Counted from the first letter of the stretch, positions 16,496 to 25,443 are shown. The stretch: 34,605 nucleotides of DNA from QPIN01 sp964399475 (GCA_964399475.1 CAYNRB010000008.1:1-34605), one strand, 5' to 3'. A program made the numbers and translations. The notes: generated by a model not told the origin, from the sequence alone.

Positions 16496-17245
16496 ATGAC
16501 AAACGAAAACACAACGCATTTTGGTTACACACAAGTAGCCACTGAAGATAAAGTCAGCAGGGTTCGTGATGTATTTGATTCCGTCGCCAGTAGCTATGAT
16601 GTAATGAATGACTTAATGTCTTTCGGCGTACATCGAATCTGGAAAAAAATAGCCATCCAATTAGCCAATGTGCGTAATGGCGAGCAGATTCTGGATTTAG
16701 CCGGTGGAACAGGCGATTTAACCACTTTATTCGAAAAAAGAGTCGGTAAGGAAGGGCAGATTGTATTAGCTGACATCAACTCTGAAATGTTACGCATCGG
16801 TCGAGACCGACTGATTAATCGAGGCTTAGTGGGCAACATCCGCTATGCTCAGGTCAATGCTGAATGCCTACCCTTTGCAGACAATAGCTTTGATTGTGTC
16901 TGCATTGCTTTTGGCTTACGGAATGTGACCAATAAAGATGCCGCTTTACGTTCTATGCTCAGAGTGCTTAAACCTGGCGGACGCGTTATTATTTTGGAAT
17001 TTTCACACCCTACAGATAAGATTACAGAAAAGTTTTATGATTTTTATTCCTTTAAGCTATTACCGAAAATAGGGGCTTTAATCGCCAAAGATGAAGATAG
17101 CTACCGCTACCTTGCAGAATCAATTCGTATGCATCCCAAACAGGATGATTTAAAACAAATGATGGAAGATGCAGGACTGGAACGTTGCGAATATTTTAAT
17201 ATGAGTCAAGGCATCGTTGCTGTGCACAGAGGCTATAAACTCTAA
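16496..17245 (+). CDS. ubiE: ubiquinone/menaquinone biosynthesis C-methyltransferase UbiE
   Basis: SAM-dependent methyltransferase that methylates the benzoquinol ring in ubiquinone synthesis (and demethylmenaquinone where present). The 249-residue protein has the family signatures RVRDVFDSVASSYDVMNDLMSFGVHR, SAM motif I LDLAGGTGDLT, and the later motifs IAFGLRNVTNK and RVLKPGGRVIILEFSHP. The frame extends upstream to an ATG at 16448, but those 16 codons lie in a palindromic repeat, and the family normally begins close to the second Met, so I choose 16496. That start has no clear ribosome binding site, perhaps because the repeat inserted there. ubiJ follows 18 bases later. Confidence 0.95.
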   Translation: MTNENTTHFGYTQVATEDKVSRVRDVFDSVASSYDVMNDLMSFGVHRIWKKIAIQLANVRNGEQILDLAGGTGDLTTLFEKRVGKEGQIVLADINSEMLRIGRDRLINRGLVGNIRYAQVNAECLPFADNSFDCVCIAFGLRNVTNKDAALRSMLRVLKPGGRVIILEFSHPTDKITEKFYDFYSFKLLPKIGALIAKDEDSYRYLAESIRMHPKQDDLKQMMEDAGLERCEYFNMSQGIVAVHRGYKL

Positions 17246-17263
17246 TCGCAAGACAGGTTCAAA

Positions 17264-17875
17264 ATGATAATCAAGGCAGTATTAACCAGCGCACTAGAAA
17301 CAGCCATCAATCAATATATTTCACTTGATGAAGATGTCAGTCTGTTTTTAACACCAATGAATGGCAAAGTCATTGCGATCAATATTTTGCCTTTTAATGA
17401 AACCCTCCATTTTTGTCCCACAACAGAAAACATTCAATTGCTAGAAAATTATCCAGTTGAAGCGGACGCAACCATCAGCGGCACCTTATCAGCTTTAGGT
17501 TTAATGGGCTTAAGCTCAACGCCAATGAGATCAATCTTTAGCGGTGAAGTAAAAATTGAGGGTGACACACAGGTTGCCCACAAATTCCAACAACTTTTTG
17601 CAAAACTGGATATAGACCTGGAAGAAAAATTATCTCAGTTTACAGGTGATATTATTGCCCACAAACTAGGTAATATTTTTCGTAGCGGTCAAAGCTGGAC
17701 ACGGGAAAGCATAGACACCTTCAAACTCAACACTAAAGAGTTTTTACAAGAAGAAACCCGCGACCTCCCTGCCGAACCTGAAGCTGAAATTTACTACCAT
17801 CAAGTTGATGAATTACGTTCTGATTTCGACCGTTTATCTGCACGCATTGAACAGTTAGGTGGTTTAACGAAATAA
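17264..17875 (+). CDS. ubiJ: ubiquinone biosynthesis accessory factor UbiJ (SCP2 domain)
   Basis: UbiJ uses an SCP2 lipid-binding fold to hold the polyprenylated ubiquinone intermediates within the Ubi complex. The 203-residue protein has the SCP2 part at about 10-115 (with DATISGTLSALGLMG and VKIEGDTQVAHKFQQLF) and a helical C-terminus ending in a short coiled coil (DELRSDFDRLSARIEQL). AGG precedes the ATG. The last residues (GGLTK and stop) are encoded by the left end of a hairpin element whose TTA target is the preceding Leu codon; without the element the frame would read Ser-Lys-Val-stop after that Leu. The replaced tail is not conserved, so function is probably intact. Confidence 0.92.
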   Translation: MIIKAVLTSALETAINQYISLDEDVSLFLTPMNGKVIAINILPFNETLHFCPTTENIQLLENYPVEADATISGTLSALGLMGLSSTPMRSIFSGEVKIEGDTQVAHKFQQLFAKLDIDLEEKLSQFTGDIIAHKLGNIFRSGQSWTRESIDTFKLNTKEFLQEETRDLPAEPEAEIYYHQVDELRSDFDRLSARIEQLGGLTK

Positions 17876-18019
17876 AGTTACCAACCTTGCTTGCTTGTAT
17901 TTTTACTCCTGACCAAACAATCTCAATCGTTACCTAGAATGACTATGCGCCTCTTGAGATTGTTCGGCCAGAAACAAAAATCCCGCGCAATTTTGGACGA
18001 TTATTTATTTCCAGCTCCC
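17858..18019. repeat. MITE-like hairpin element, copy 3, hybrid ends, overlapping the 3' end of ubiJ
   Basis: A 162-bp element flanked by direct TTA (17855-17857 and 18020-18022). The left end begins GGTGGTTT like type A ends, while the right end is the type B sequence (complement of GGGAGCTGGAAATAAATAAT), so the copy looks like a chimera of two subfamilies. The core holds the inverted pair AAACAATCTCAATCG ... CTCTTGAGATTGTT, the reverse orientation of copy 1. It supplies the last five codons and stop codon of ubiJ and separates ubiJ from ubiB. Confidence 0.85.
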
Positions 18020-18055
18020 TTATCCAAAGTCTAATTTTAAACCAAAGGCCCACTC

Positions 18056-19606
18056 TTGCTTCATCCGAAAATATTAATACGCTTAATCCACATTAACTGG
18101 ATCATGATCTACCACGGTTTAGATGAAATCGTATTAAAAACCCATTTGTTCCGCCCTATCCGTTACCTTGCTGTTTTTTCTCCAAACTACTGGATCAGAA
18201 AACCTACTGAACCACGAGGAGTAAGAATCCGCAAAACCTTGGAAGATTTAGGCCCTATATTTGTTAAATTCGGTCAAGCACTATCCACCCGAAAAGATAT
18301 TTTGCCCGAAGATATAGCCGATGAATTAGTCAAATTACAAGATAAGGTTCCTCCTTTTTCTAATGCAGAAGCCCTACAAATCATAGAATCAGAATTAGGC
18401 CAAAAAACCTCAGAAGCTTTTGCAGAATTTGATGAAAATCCTCTCGCCTCAGCTTCAGTAGCACAGGTACACACAGCCACATTACACAGTGGCGAAAAAG
18501 TCGTGGTTAAAGTTTTAAGACCGCATATAGAAAAAAAAATCCATTCGGATATAGGCTTGCTTTATGAACTAGCACGTTTAGCAGAAAAATTCTGGGCAGA
18601 TGCCAAACGTTTACGCGTAATGGAAGTCGTCGCTGAATTTGAAAAAACCCTACTGGATGAACTGGATTTAGTTAGAGAAGCAGCCAATGCGACCAAATTA
18701 AGGGAAAACTTCAAAGACTCAGACGCACTCTATATACCTGAAATTCATTGGCAATTTACCCGAAAAAAAGTACTGGTCATGGAACGAATTTACGGTATCC
18801 CAGTAGGCGAAATTGAACAATTAAGAAAAGGCAATGCTAATTTTAAATTATTAGCCGAAAGAGGGGTTGAAACTTTCTTTGCCCAAGTATTTCGTGATAA
18901 CTTTTTTCATGCAGACATGCACCCAGGCAATATCTTTGTTGAATTACCCGATAAGTATATAGCGGTAGATTTTGGAATTGTTGGCACACTGTCTCTATCT
19001 GATCAACGATATTTGGCCGAAAATTTTCTGGCTTTTTTTAACAAAGATTATCGACATGTCGCAGAAATGCATATTGAATCTGGCTGGGTTCCACCTGACA
19101 CCAGTATTGAAGAGTTTGAAACCGCTATCCGTAGTGTTTGTGAACCTATTATTGATAAACCCTTAAAAGACATTTCCTTTGGCCTGTTATTATTACGCTT
19201 ATTTCAAACAGCCAGACGTTTTAATATGGTCATTCAACCGCAACTGGTCTTATTGCAAAAAACCCTGCTAAACATTGAAGGCTTAGGCCGTCAGCTATAC
19301 CCAGAACTGGACTTATGGCAAACCGCCAAACCCTTTTTGGAAAACTGGTTTCACGAACGAATCGGCCCTAAGGCAAAACTCAAACAATTAGTCAAACAAT
19401 TTCCAGAAATAGCCAAACATTTCCCAGAAATGCCAACCCTAGTCTATCAAGCTTTAGACAGCGCCTCGCATACCAAAAAACAATTAGAAACCCAGAATAT
19501 GGAAATTGCAAAATTACACCAGCAAATGGGCAAAAATCACGAAGGAACAATCTGGGCTATAGTAGTAAGCGCTCTACTGGTTTGTGGTGCGGTAATATTC
19601 CAATAA
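18056..19606 (+). CDS. ubiB: ubiquinone biosynthesis regulatory protein kinase-like UbiB
   Basis: An atypical (ABC1/ADCK/UbiB) kinase-like ATPase needed for ubiquinone synthesis, thought to help extract lipid intermediates from the membrane. The 516-residue protein shows the KxGQ motif (K71-Q74, in FVKFGQALSTRKD), LASASVAQVH, the catalytic-loop-like HADMHPGNIF and DFGIVGTL, and a C-terminal membrane helix (about 496-515). It starts with TTG, supported by AAAGG seven bases upstream and by alignment of the N-terminus with the family (YHGLDEIV). Without the hairpin element the gene would start about 40 bases after ubiJ, so ubiE-ubiJ-ubiB is an operon as in other gammaproteobacteria. Confidence 0.96.
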   Translation: MLHPKILIRLIHINWIMIYHGLDEIVLKTHLFRPIRYLAVFSPNYWIRKPTEPRGVRIRKTLEDLGPIFVKFGQALSTRKDILPEDIADELVKLQDKVPPFSNAEALQIIESELGQKTSEAFAEFDENPLASASVAQVHTATLHSGEKVVVKVLRPHIEKKIHSDIGLLYELARLAEKFWADAKRLRVMEVVAEFEKTLLDELDLVREAANATKLRENFKDSDALYIPEIHWQFTRKKVLVMERIYGIPVGEIEQLRKGNANFKLLAERGVETFFAQVFRDNFFHADMHPGNIFVELPDKYIAVDFGIVGTLSLSDQRYLAENFLAFFNKDYRHVAEMHIESGWVPPDTSIEEFETAIRSVCEPIIDKPLKDISFGLLLLRLFQTARRFNMVIQPQLVLLQKTLLNIEGLGRQLYPELDLWQTAKPFLENWFHERIGPKAKLKQLVKQFPEIAKHFPEMPTLVYQALDSASHTKKQLETQNMEIAKLHQQMGKNHEGTIWAIVVSALLVCGAVIFQ

Positions 19607-19623
19607 CCCCTCAGAGCAATTAT

Positions 19624-19670
19624 CGTTCCCACGCTCCGCGTGGGAACGCAGCTTGTGACGCTCCAGCGTC
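19624..19670. repeat. CGTTCCCACGC palindromic repeat
   Basis: The perfect palindrome CGTTCCCACG...CGTGGGAACG (19624-19648) is followed by a second small hairpin, GACGCTccAGCGTC (19657-19670). The same two-part unit recurs at 21160. It lies just after ubiB and may serve as its terminator. Confidence 0.75.
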
Positions 19671-19732
19671 ATGGAACGACGAAAGCATCCATCAATGAAT
19701 TGCCACGCAAAGCGCAAAAACTATATTTATCC

Positions 19733-19927
19733 TTAATTCAAACCTGATCCATTAGATTTATCAGGACTATCAGCAACCGCTTTCTCAAGACAAGATGAAC
19801 AAAGACAATCCTGCTCAGGATTGATAGGATTTAGCACAGGAAATGAAGCACACCAACAACGCGTATCCTTATCCAAAGCTGAACAAGAGAGCTCTTGAAA
19901 ACAAACTGAACATTTTTTAATTTTCAT
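19733..19927 (-). CDS. small cysteine-rich CWC family protein
   Basis: A 64-residue protein with nine Cys, including CSVCFQELSC at the start, a central CWCASFPV and CLCSSCLEKA towards the end. This is the layout of the Cys-rich CWC family of small gammaproteobacterial proteins, whose Cys pairs suggest a zinc- or Fe-S-binding knuckle. Function is unknown. It stands alone on the minus strand between ubiB and the HupE-like gene. Confidence 0.8.
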   Translation of the reverse strand: MKIKKCSVCFQELSCSALDKDTRCWCASFPVLNPINPEQDCLCSSCLEKAVADSPDKSNGSGLN

Positions 19928-19995
19928 AAATAGTGTTTCTACAAAGATTGATTTAATTCAAATCAGTTAATCCAATCACCCCCAAAAAATCAATT

Positions 19996-21150
19996 ATGGA
20001 ACCAATTAGCAAAGAGAAGATAAAATTCAAAATATCACTTTTTGTCTTTTTTATTCTAGCAATACAAGTCTGTGGGTTTTCTCTTAGCCATGCACATGAA
20101 ATACGCCCCATAATCGCAACCATTGAATTTAAAACAGTCGATGAAGTTGCGCTTAACATCACCCTGAATCTTGAAGCAGCGATTGCAGGTATAGGTGCAG
20201 AGCATGAAGACACCTCAGATAGCCCGGCAGCAACAGAATATGACCAGTTGCGCTTATTATCATCCACTGCATTACAAGAAAAATTCAAGCTCTTTACTTT
20301 TGAATTCCTAAACCGAATATCACTATTAGCAGACAAAAAACCAATACCACTAACCATTCTGAATGCAAAAATTCCAGAAATTGGTGATACAGCTTTACCT
20401 AGAATTTCTGAGTTATATCTTAAAGGTAGTTCGCCTACTGACATAGCAGGTATTTATTGGAAACTTGATAGCAGACTTGGCAACAGCGTGATTCGCCTTC
20501 GAGATAGCGTTACAACCAAAATCCAGGGAGCAGAATTTGTATTAGCAGGAAATACCTCAGTCGCATTATCCGTAGAAGGCCTCCAGCCTCAAACATGGAC
20601 TAGTGTTTTCATGAAATATCTGGAAATCGGCTTTACCCATATAGTGCCAAAAGGTCTTGATCATATCCTCTTTGTAGTAGGATTATTTCTGCTTTCAACC
20701 CACCTAAAAGCACTACTCTGGCAAATCACAGCATTTACCCTGGCACATACCCTAACACTAGCATTAGGTGTGCAAGGCATAGTACAACTCTCACCCACCA
20801 TAGTCGAACCCCTAATTGCCGCATCAATTATCTATGTAGCCATCGAAAACATCATGACCCAGCGCCTGCATCGCTGGCGGTTAATAATCGTTTTCTGCTT
20901 CGGCCTATTACACGGATTGGGCTTTGCAGGAATACTCCAGGAAATAGGCTCAGCACAAGACCAATTGTTATTAAGTTTACTCAGCTTTAATCTTGGCGTG
21001 GAATTAGGTCAATTGAGTGTGATTGCCGCCTGTTTTCTCATTATAGGCTGGGCAATGCATAAGAACTGGTATCATAAAATCATAGTAATACCATCATCAA
21101 TAAGCATTGCCATTATCGCAGGGATTTGGTTTTTTGAACGCATCAACTAA
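19996..21150 (+). CDS. HupE/UreJ-like membrane protein with periplasmic N-terminal domain
   Basis: The 384-residue protein has an N-terminal membrane/signal segment (about 13-33, ending SHAHE), an extracytoplasmic beta-rich domain (about 34-200) and a C-terminal block of about six to seven membrane helices beginning at residue 209 (EIGFTHIVPKGLDHILFVVGLFLL). The HxxxxGxDHILF motif and later FTLAHTLTLAL and FGLLHGLGFA are those of the HupE/UreJ family of putative nickel or cobalt permeases; the larger two-domain form is widespread without hydrogenase or urease genes nearby, as here. Metal transport is therefore inference. No strong ribosome binding site is seen before the ATG. Confidence 0.85.
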   Translation: MEPISKEKIKFKISLFVFFILAIQVCGFSLSHAHEIRPIIATIEFKTVDEVALNITLNLEAAIAGIGAEHEDTSDSPAATEYDQLRLLSSTALQEKFKLFTFEFLNRISLLADKKPIPLTILNAKIPEIGDTALPRISELYLKGSSPTDIAGIYWKLDSRLGNSVIRLRDSVTTKIQGAEFVLAGNTSVALSVEGLQPQTWTSVFMKYLEIGFTHIVPKGLDHILFVVGLFLLSTHLKALLWQITAFTLAHTLTLALGVQGIVQLSPTIVEPLIAASIIYVAIENIMTQRLHRWRLIIVFCFGLLHGLGFAGILQEIGSAQDQLLLSLLSFNLGVELGQLSVIAACFLIIGWAMHKNWYHKIIVIPSSISIAIIAGIWFFERIN

Positions 21151-21159
21151 ACACCAACT

Positions 21160-21204
21160 CGTTCCCACGCGCCGCGTGGGAACGCAGTCTAGACGCGCCG
21201 CGTC
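21160..21204. repeat. CGTTCCCACGC palindromic repeat
   Basis: The palindrome CGTTCCCACG...CGTGGGAACG spans 21160-21184 and is followed by GACGCgccGCGTC (21192-21204). It is the same two-part unit as at 19624, so one copy follows ubiB and the other follows the HupE-like gene. It may terminate the HupE-like gene and its convergent neighbour. Confidence 0.75.
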
Positions 21205-21234
21205 AAGCCACGAACAAAATAAATATTAGAACAC

Positions 21235-21654
21235 CTAAACCTCAGCACTACTAATCCAAACATCATGTAAATTACACATACTCAAAGCATGAACAGTGCC
21301 CTTATAATCCCCCAAAGAAAAAACAGAAAGAGCCGCTTTATCTTCCAATGGATTAAAGACTTTTTCCTGCAAAAATTGATAATTTGCATCTAATAAAACA
21401 TGTTTTACAATGTAATGCTTATACCCATTCATCGCATGAGCGGTAACTATCTGTACTTTGGCATTGCCCTTATCCACTTCTATACTGGGTAAATGACCCC
21501 CCACTTTTTTACTCCAACGACCTGGATTTTGTTGCGTAAAATAAACGCCACCTGCCATGGTTTTTTGCTCGGCTTTAGCCAATCCCACTGTAGGCATTAA
21601 AAGACCCGCACCTGCTCCAGCAATTCCTAAATGTATAAAATTACGACGATCCAT
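21235..21654 (-). CDS. Tat-exported superoxide reductase-like (desulfoferrodoxin family) protein
   Basis: A 139-residue protein with a twin-arginine signal (DRRNFIHLGIAGAGAGLL, cleavage near residue 28) and a C-terminal superoxide-reductase-type domain (about 36-136). The ligands of the catalytic iron centre can be matched: H54 (GGHLP), H73 (TAHAM), H80 (KHYI), then C127 and H130 (CNLHDVW). There is no N-terminal rubredoxin-like Cys4 domain, so it is of the one-iron type. The predicted role is reduction of superoxide to hydrogen peroxide in the periplasm. SOR-type proteins are usually cytoplasmic; a Tat signal on this fold is less common. It stands alone between repeats. Confidence 0.82.
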   Translation of the reverse strand: MDRRNFIHLGIAGAGAGLLMPTVGLAKAEQKTMAGGVYFTQQNPGRWSKKVGGHLPSIEVDKGNAKVQIVTAHAMNGYKHYIVKHVLLDANYQFLQEKVFNPLEDKAALSVFSLGDYKGTVHALSMCNLHDVWISSAEV

Positions 21655-22059
21655 AATAAAACCTCATTCTATTAGTAAAAAACTTAATCATATTACTCCT
21701 GAAAGACTCAGCAAGTAAACTAAAATACGCCCAAAATTACCACGCACCGTATCACTAGTATTAAGTTAAGACGTTTCAATCATATAAATTCCGTAGGTTG
21801 TGGCTGACGATAGGAACCCCAACAATTATTGTTGATACAACCCTCATTGTTGGGGTTCCTATCGTCACCCACAACCTACCAGAGGCATTAAGGATAATTC
21901 ACGCGATTGATATTCCAATTTTGCAAGAAATCGAGCAGTTGTAGCTTAGTTTTTTTAGCGTAAAAAAAACATAACAAAACTTATAATATTGCCTATTAAA
22001 TTCAGCTATTCGTAGCCTTGATGTAACGAAGTGGAAGCAAGGTTTTTTTCTGCAATTCC
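21655..22059. other. intergenic region with two palindromic repeats, running into the assembly gap
   Basis: No gene is visible. From 21793 to 21879 lies an inverted repeat with 33-base arms (GTAGGTTGTGGCTGACGATA... and complement) that differ at one base. From 22011 the sequence is the left arm of a CGTAGCCTTGATGTAACGAA repeat that matches the complete copy at 27355-27433, including the flanking ATTAAATTCAG. The N-run starts within the loop of this repeat, so the repeat probably broke the assembly. Confidence 0.75.
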
Positions 22060-22159
22060 NNNNNNNNNNNNNNNNNNNNNNNNNNNNNNNNNNNNNNNNN
22101 NNNNNNNNNNNNNNNNNNNNNNNNNNNNNNNNNNNNNNNNNNNNNNNNNNNNNNNNNNN
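22060..22159. other. scaffold gap, 100 N
   Basis: Exactly 100 unknown bases, a usual placeholder for a gap of unknown size. The gene on its right is cut in the middle of an FGE-type domain. By comparison with the intact FGE-fold gene at 27682, about 180 residues or over 500 bases of coding sequence are missing, so the real gap is larger than 100 bases. Confidence 0.95.
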
Positions 22160-24449
22160 AAGCAGTATCCGCCAACCAATAACCCTGACTTAGTTTAACC
22201 TCATGTAAAACTTCATTATCTTCTCGATCTACTTCATTTTCCGGGGAGCCCATAGTAAACTGACCTGGCTCTATCCAACGCATTCTTGAAACAATGCCTT
22301 TAATCTCAAATTCAGCATAAATTCCATATTGATCTCGGCCTATCTGACTTGCCCAGCTAGGTAATGAAAGCTGATTGGAAGGTTCCAGATACCAAACTCC
22401 ACGTAATACACCACTTCCCTGCCTCCATTCAGGGGGATGCCAAAACCAGCGATAGACATTGCCATTTTCAGTCAATGTTTCCACATATATGCCTAGTTCT
22501 ACTGACATACCTCGGGCAAAAGCCCAAGGCAGGTTTTCTAAATTAGCCGATGCTTCGACAATAAATTCTTCATTGCCTATTTGAAACTTATGCTGTTCAG
22601 CTAATGGAAATTTTAAAACGGCTTTACCCAAGGTAGATAAATTGATACTGGTTTTTTTTAGCTGACCCTTTTCCTGAGTCTGCAAATAAAACAGTTGAGT
22701 ATCACGGGTTTTTATAGTTGCAATAACAACGCCACCACTTCCCCATTCATCAGTTTCTTGTTTCAAGGTTTCAGCAGAAATCAATGCCAGTTGTTCGCCT
22801 TTCTGTATTAAATAATAAGTTTGCTCAGTTTGCTTTTGGTTAATAAAACTGAGAATTTTTTCTGTGGGTATATCCTCAGGCCAGTTTATTTCTGACCCCT
22901 GCTGATTCCGAGATTTTGCATAAGCCAGAAAACCGATATAAAACTCATTGTCCTGTCGACATAGTGGATCATTATGTCGGTCTAAATAGCGTTTCACCCA
23001 ACACTCTAAACCTTGGTGCTGATCATTTTCCTGATAGGTTTTTAGCAAGTCAGCCATAAAGCTTGCTGTGCGTTGCTGGACTTCGTCTGGAAGCAGATGT
23101 TGAGTTGCCGGTGTCAGCCATTCAGACATGGCTTCGAAATACAATTCATCCGGTAGCAAAGCATGATAATCTGCGATTAATTTAATCAGTTTTTTCTGTT
23201 GGGTTTCGGAAGTTTTATTACACCATTCATTAAATGCCCGTGCATAATTTTTACGACTAGCCGCTTGCCAAGCCCATTGTTCATTACCTTGATTAACAGC
23301 CGGATGATGCCATAAAGCAGATTCATGCCCAATATCAAATTGATCAGCGGGTAATAACTGCCGAATAGCACGAACCAATCCGAAATCAACTCGCACTGTG
23401 GGGAAAAAACAAGCCAACAAAGTTTCCAGAGTTTGCTGATGATCCTGTTCGCTTTGTTGAGGTTCAGATTGACCAGTCAAGTTTTTTAAACGGCTACTTC
23501 CATCCCAGACCACACAATCAAAATGAGTTAGCAAGCGTTTATCCACATCACGTTCTGCCACCGGCATTAAAACCACAGGCCGACAGCCATGTACCGCTAA
23601 TTGCTGACCAAAAACCAGCCACTCATAAACAACCCGACGGGATTTAGTCTGCATACCCAAGTCGCTTAAAATCAACAGTCTGCTTTCTGAACCTGACATA
23701 ACCCAAGGCGCAATATTTTCTTGCTGATTTTTATAGCGAATAACCGACCCCCCCGGTTCATCATTGAGATATTGAATATCCAGACCCTGTTCACCGCGTA
23801 ACTTTTTAAGCTGTTCACAGAGGTAAAAAAAATCATTCCGATAGGGGAAATTATTATCATTAATATCAATTAGAATCTGTGAAAATTCTGACCAGGTTTG
23901 ATGCTTTAAACGAGGGACTTGTCGAATGACTTGTCCATGCGCCACTTGATCAACTAATTTAACCACATCGGTTTTGTTTCCTGAATCCGATGCGCCTAAT
24001 ACCCGGTATAAAAAAGGCCATAAACGAGACCATGGCATTAAAGGCTGGAACTTGGGTGGGGTTTGATTAATTGGCGGGATTGAGGAGGTGGTTTTGCTGA
24101 AATAACTGGGTTGAGCCTCTTGGTACCAGTCGGGTAAATTATTGCTTTCTTCTACTGTGGAAAACTCTTCTGATTTTGAGTCCTGTATTATTTCTGTTAA
24201 CCGATAATAAGCGGCTTTTTGTTGCGTTCGAGTATCATCTAAATCTTGAGAAGAATCTTCTGGTTTTTCATATTCCCCTCCTGACATCTCCATGGGTGCG
24301 AAAGTAGCAAAACCAGAATTGAGGTTTGTCAGTTTTTCAAATCCCAACAAAGCCGCCAACTCTTCTTGCTGCTGCTTCTCCACAGCCGCAAAACCCCACA
24401 ATAAATCAGCACGGCTTAATTGAGTCTGCTGATGCATTTTAGTCATCAT
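22160..24449 (-). CDS. vWA-like/FGE-fold protein of a MoxR-associated system (3' end lost in gap)
   Basis: About 763 residues are readable before the gap. The N-terminus is helical and polar (1-150). A region at about 150-250 (LMPWSRLWPFLYRVLG...) precedes a vWA-like segment at about 255-330 (SRLLILSDLGMQTKSRRVVYEWL...), which lacks the canonical DxSxS metal site. Then comes a long helical/beta region, and from about 718 an FGE-sulfatase-type domain (MRWIEPGQFTMGSPENEVDRED). That domain closely resembles the separate protein encoded at 27682, and the C-terminal lectin-like half is missing. The frame overlaps the MoxR gene by 11 bases, so the two are coupled. MoxR ATPases typically remodel vWA-domain partners; the FGE-type domain could be the recognition part. 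Assignment of the vWA-like part is by pattern only. Confidence 0.75.
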
Positions 24450-25443
24450 GCATCACAGGATATTTCCGCAAGGCAAATTCCTGTATTTCAGTTAACATAA
24501 CCAATTGCTCGGTTTCTGTCTGGCCTAATAAAGTTAAAGCCCGAATCAAATCCAGATATTCAGCCTGCCCAGGTGGGGTAATCCCTCTTTCTTTTGCTCT
24601 ATTCCGGTCTCCTAGTAATTGTTCTGCCGCCTTTTTTCTAACGGCTTCTTTACAGGCATCGCCATAATGCAATTCAGCCCGTTTGACCAGACAATCAATC
24701 AAAGCATCATCCTGTTTAGGTAAATCCAGATTCAAAACCAGACAACGCCGCACAAAAGCAGCGGGTAATTCACGTTCTTCATTGGTGGTAATAATCACTA
24801 AGGGAGGTGTAGTCATTTTTCCACCCACGGTCGTTTTTAACCAGGGAATGGTAACCGAGTTATTCCCCATCATTTCTAGCAAACCATTGGGCAGTTCCGC
24901 ATTGGCTTTATCAATCTCATCAATTAACAACACACTACCCTGGTTTTGCAGCCAAGCCTTTGGTTTTTCAGGTCGGCTTAACTGATATTGACTGTCTTGA
25001 TAAATTTTATCTGCCGTTTCCCAATCTAAAGCCCACCATAATGGTCCAGGTGAAATATAACGTTTGGAATCCAGAATCTGCTTTAATTTTTCTTCATTAC
25101 AATGCTGTCCCTGCAAAGTCTGAGACTCTGCCAAACGACCCACTGCATCAAAACGCCAGAGTAAATCCTGGCTTTCGGTATGGGCATTGACCACTTCATA
25201 AACAAACAGCCTATTTAAAACCACCGCAGCAGCGCGTGCTAACTGGCTTTTTCCTGTGCCTGGATCACCTCTTAACAATAAAGGCCGTTGTGCGGCTAAA
25301 GCCGCTTTTAGGGCATTGATACTTTTGTTGTCAAATTGGTGGATGGATTCTGGCCAAGAACCGTATTCGGGTAATTTAATCGACTCCACTAAATTTAGTT
25401 TCTTGATGTCCGTTTTAATTTGTTGCTGAATGCTGTCATTCAT
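24439..25443 (-). CDS. MoxR-type AAA+ ATPase
   Basis: A 334-residue AAA+ ATPase with Walker A GDPGTGKS (59-66), Walker B LLIDEIDKA (172-180), sensor 1 in ITTNEERELP (218-227) and an arginine pair after AAF (232-233). A C-terminal helical lid ends in AEYLDLIRALTLLGQTE. The overall form is that of MoxR-family ATPases, which act as chaperone-like remodellers of vWA-domain proteins. The gene overlaps the protease gene upstream by 8 bases and the vWA-like/FGE gene downstream by 11 bases, so the three proteins are made together. It probably powers a conformational switch in the system rather than serving a metabolic enzyme, as no dehydrogenase genes are present. Confidence 0.9.
   Translation of the reverse strand: MNDSIQQQIKTDIKKLNLVESIKLPEYGSWPESIHQFDNKSINALKAALAAQRPLLLRGDPGTGKSQLARAAAVVLNRLFVYEVVNAHTESQDLLWRFDAVGRLAESQTLQGQHCNEEKLKQILDSKRYISPGPLWWALDWETADKIYQDSQYQLSRPEKPKAWLQNQGSVLLIDEIDKANAELPNGLLEMMGNNSVTIPWLKTTVGGKMTTPPLVIITTNEERELPAAFVRRCLVLNLDLPKQDDALIDCLVKRAELHYGDACKEAVRKKAAEQLLGDRNRAKERGITPPGQAEYLDLIRALTLLGQTETEQLVMLTEIQEFALRKYPVMHDD

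Noticed and set aside
22002..22059. C-terminal tail of the vWA-like/FGE protein after the gap
   Set aside because: The apparent tail is the translation of a palindromic repeat and exists only because 100 N keep the frame open.
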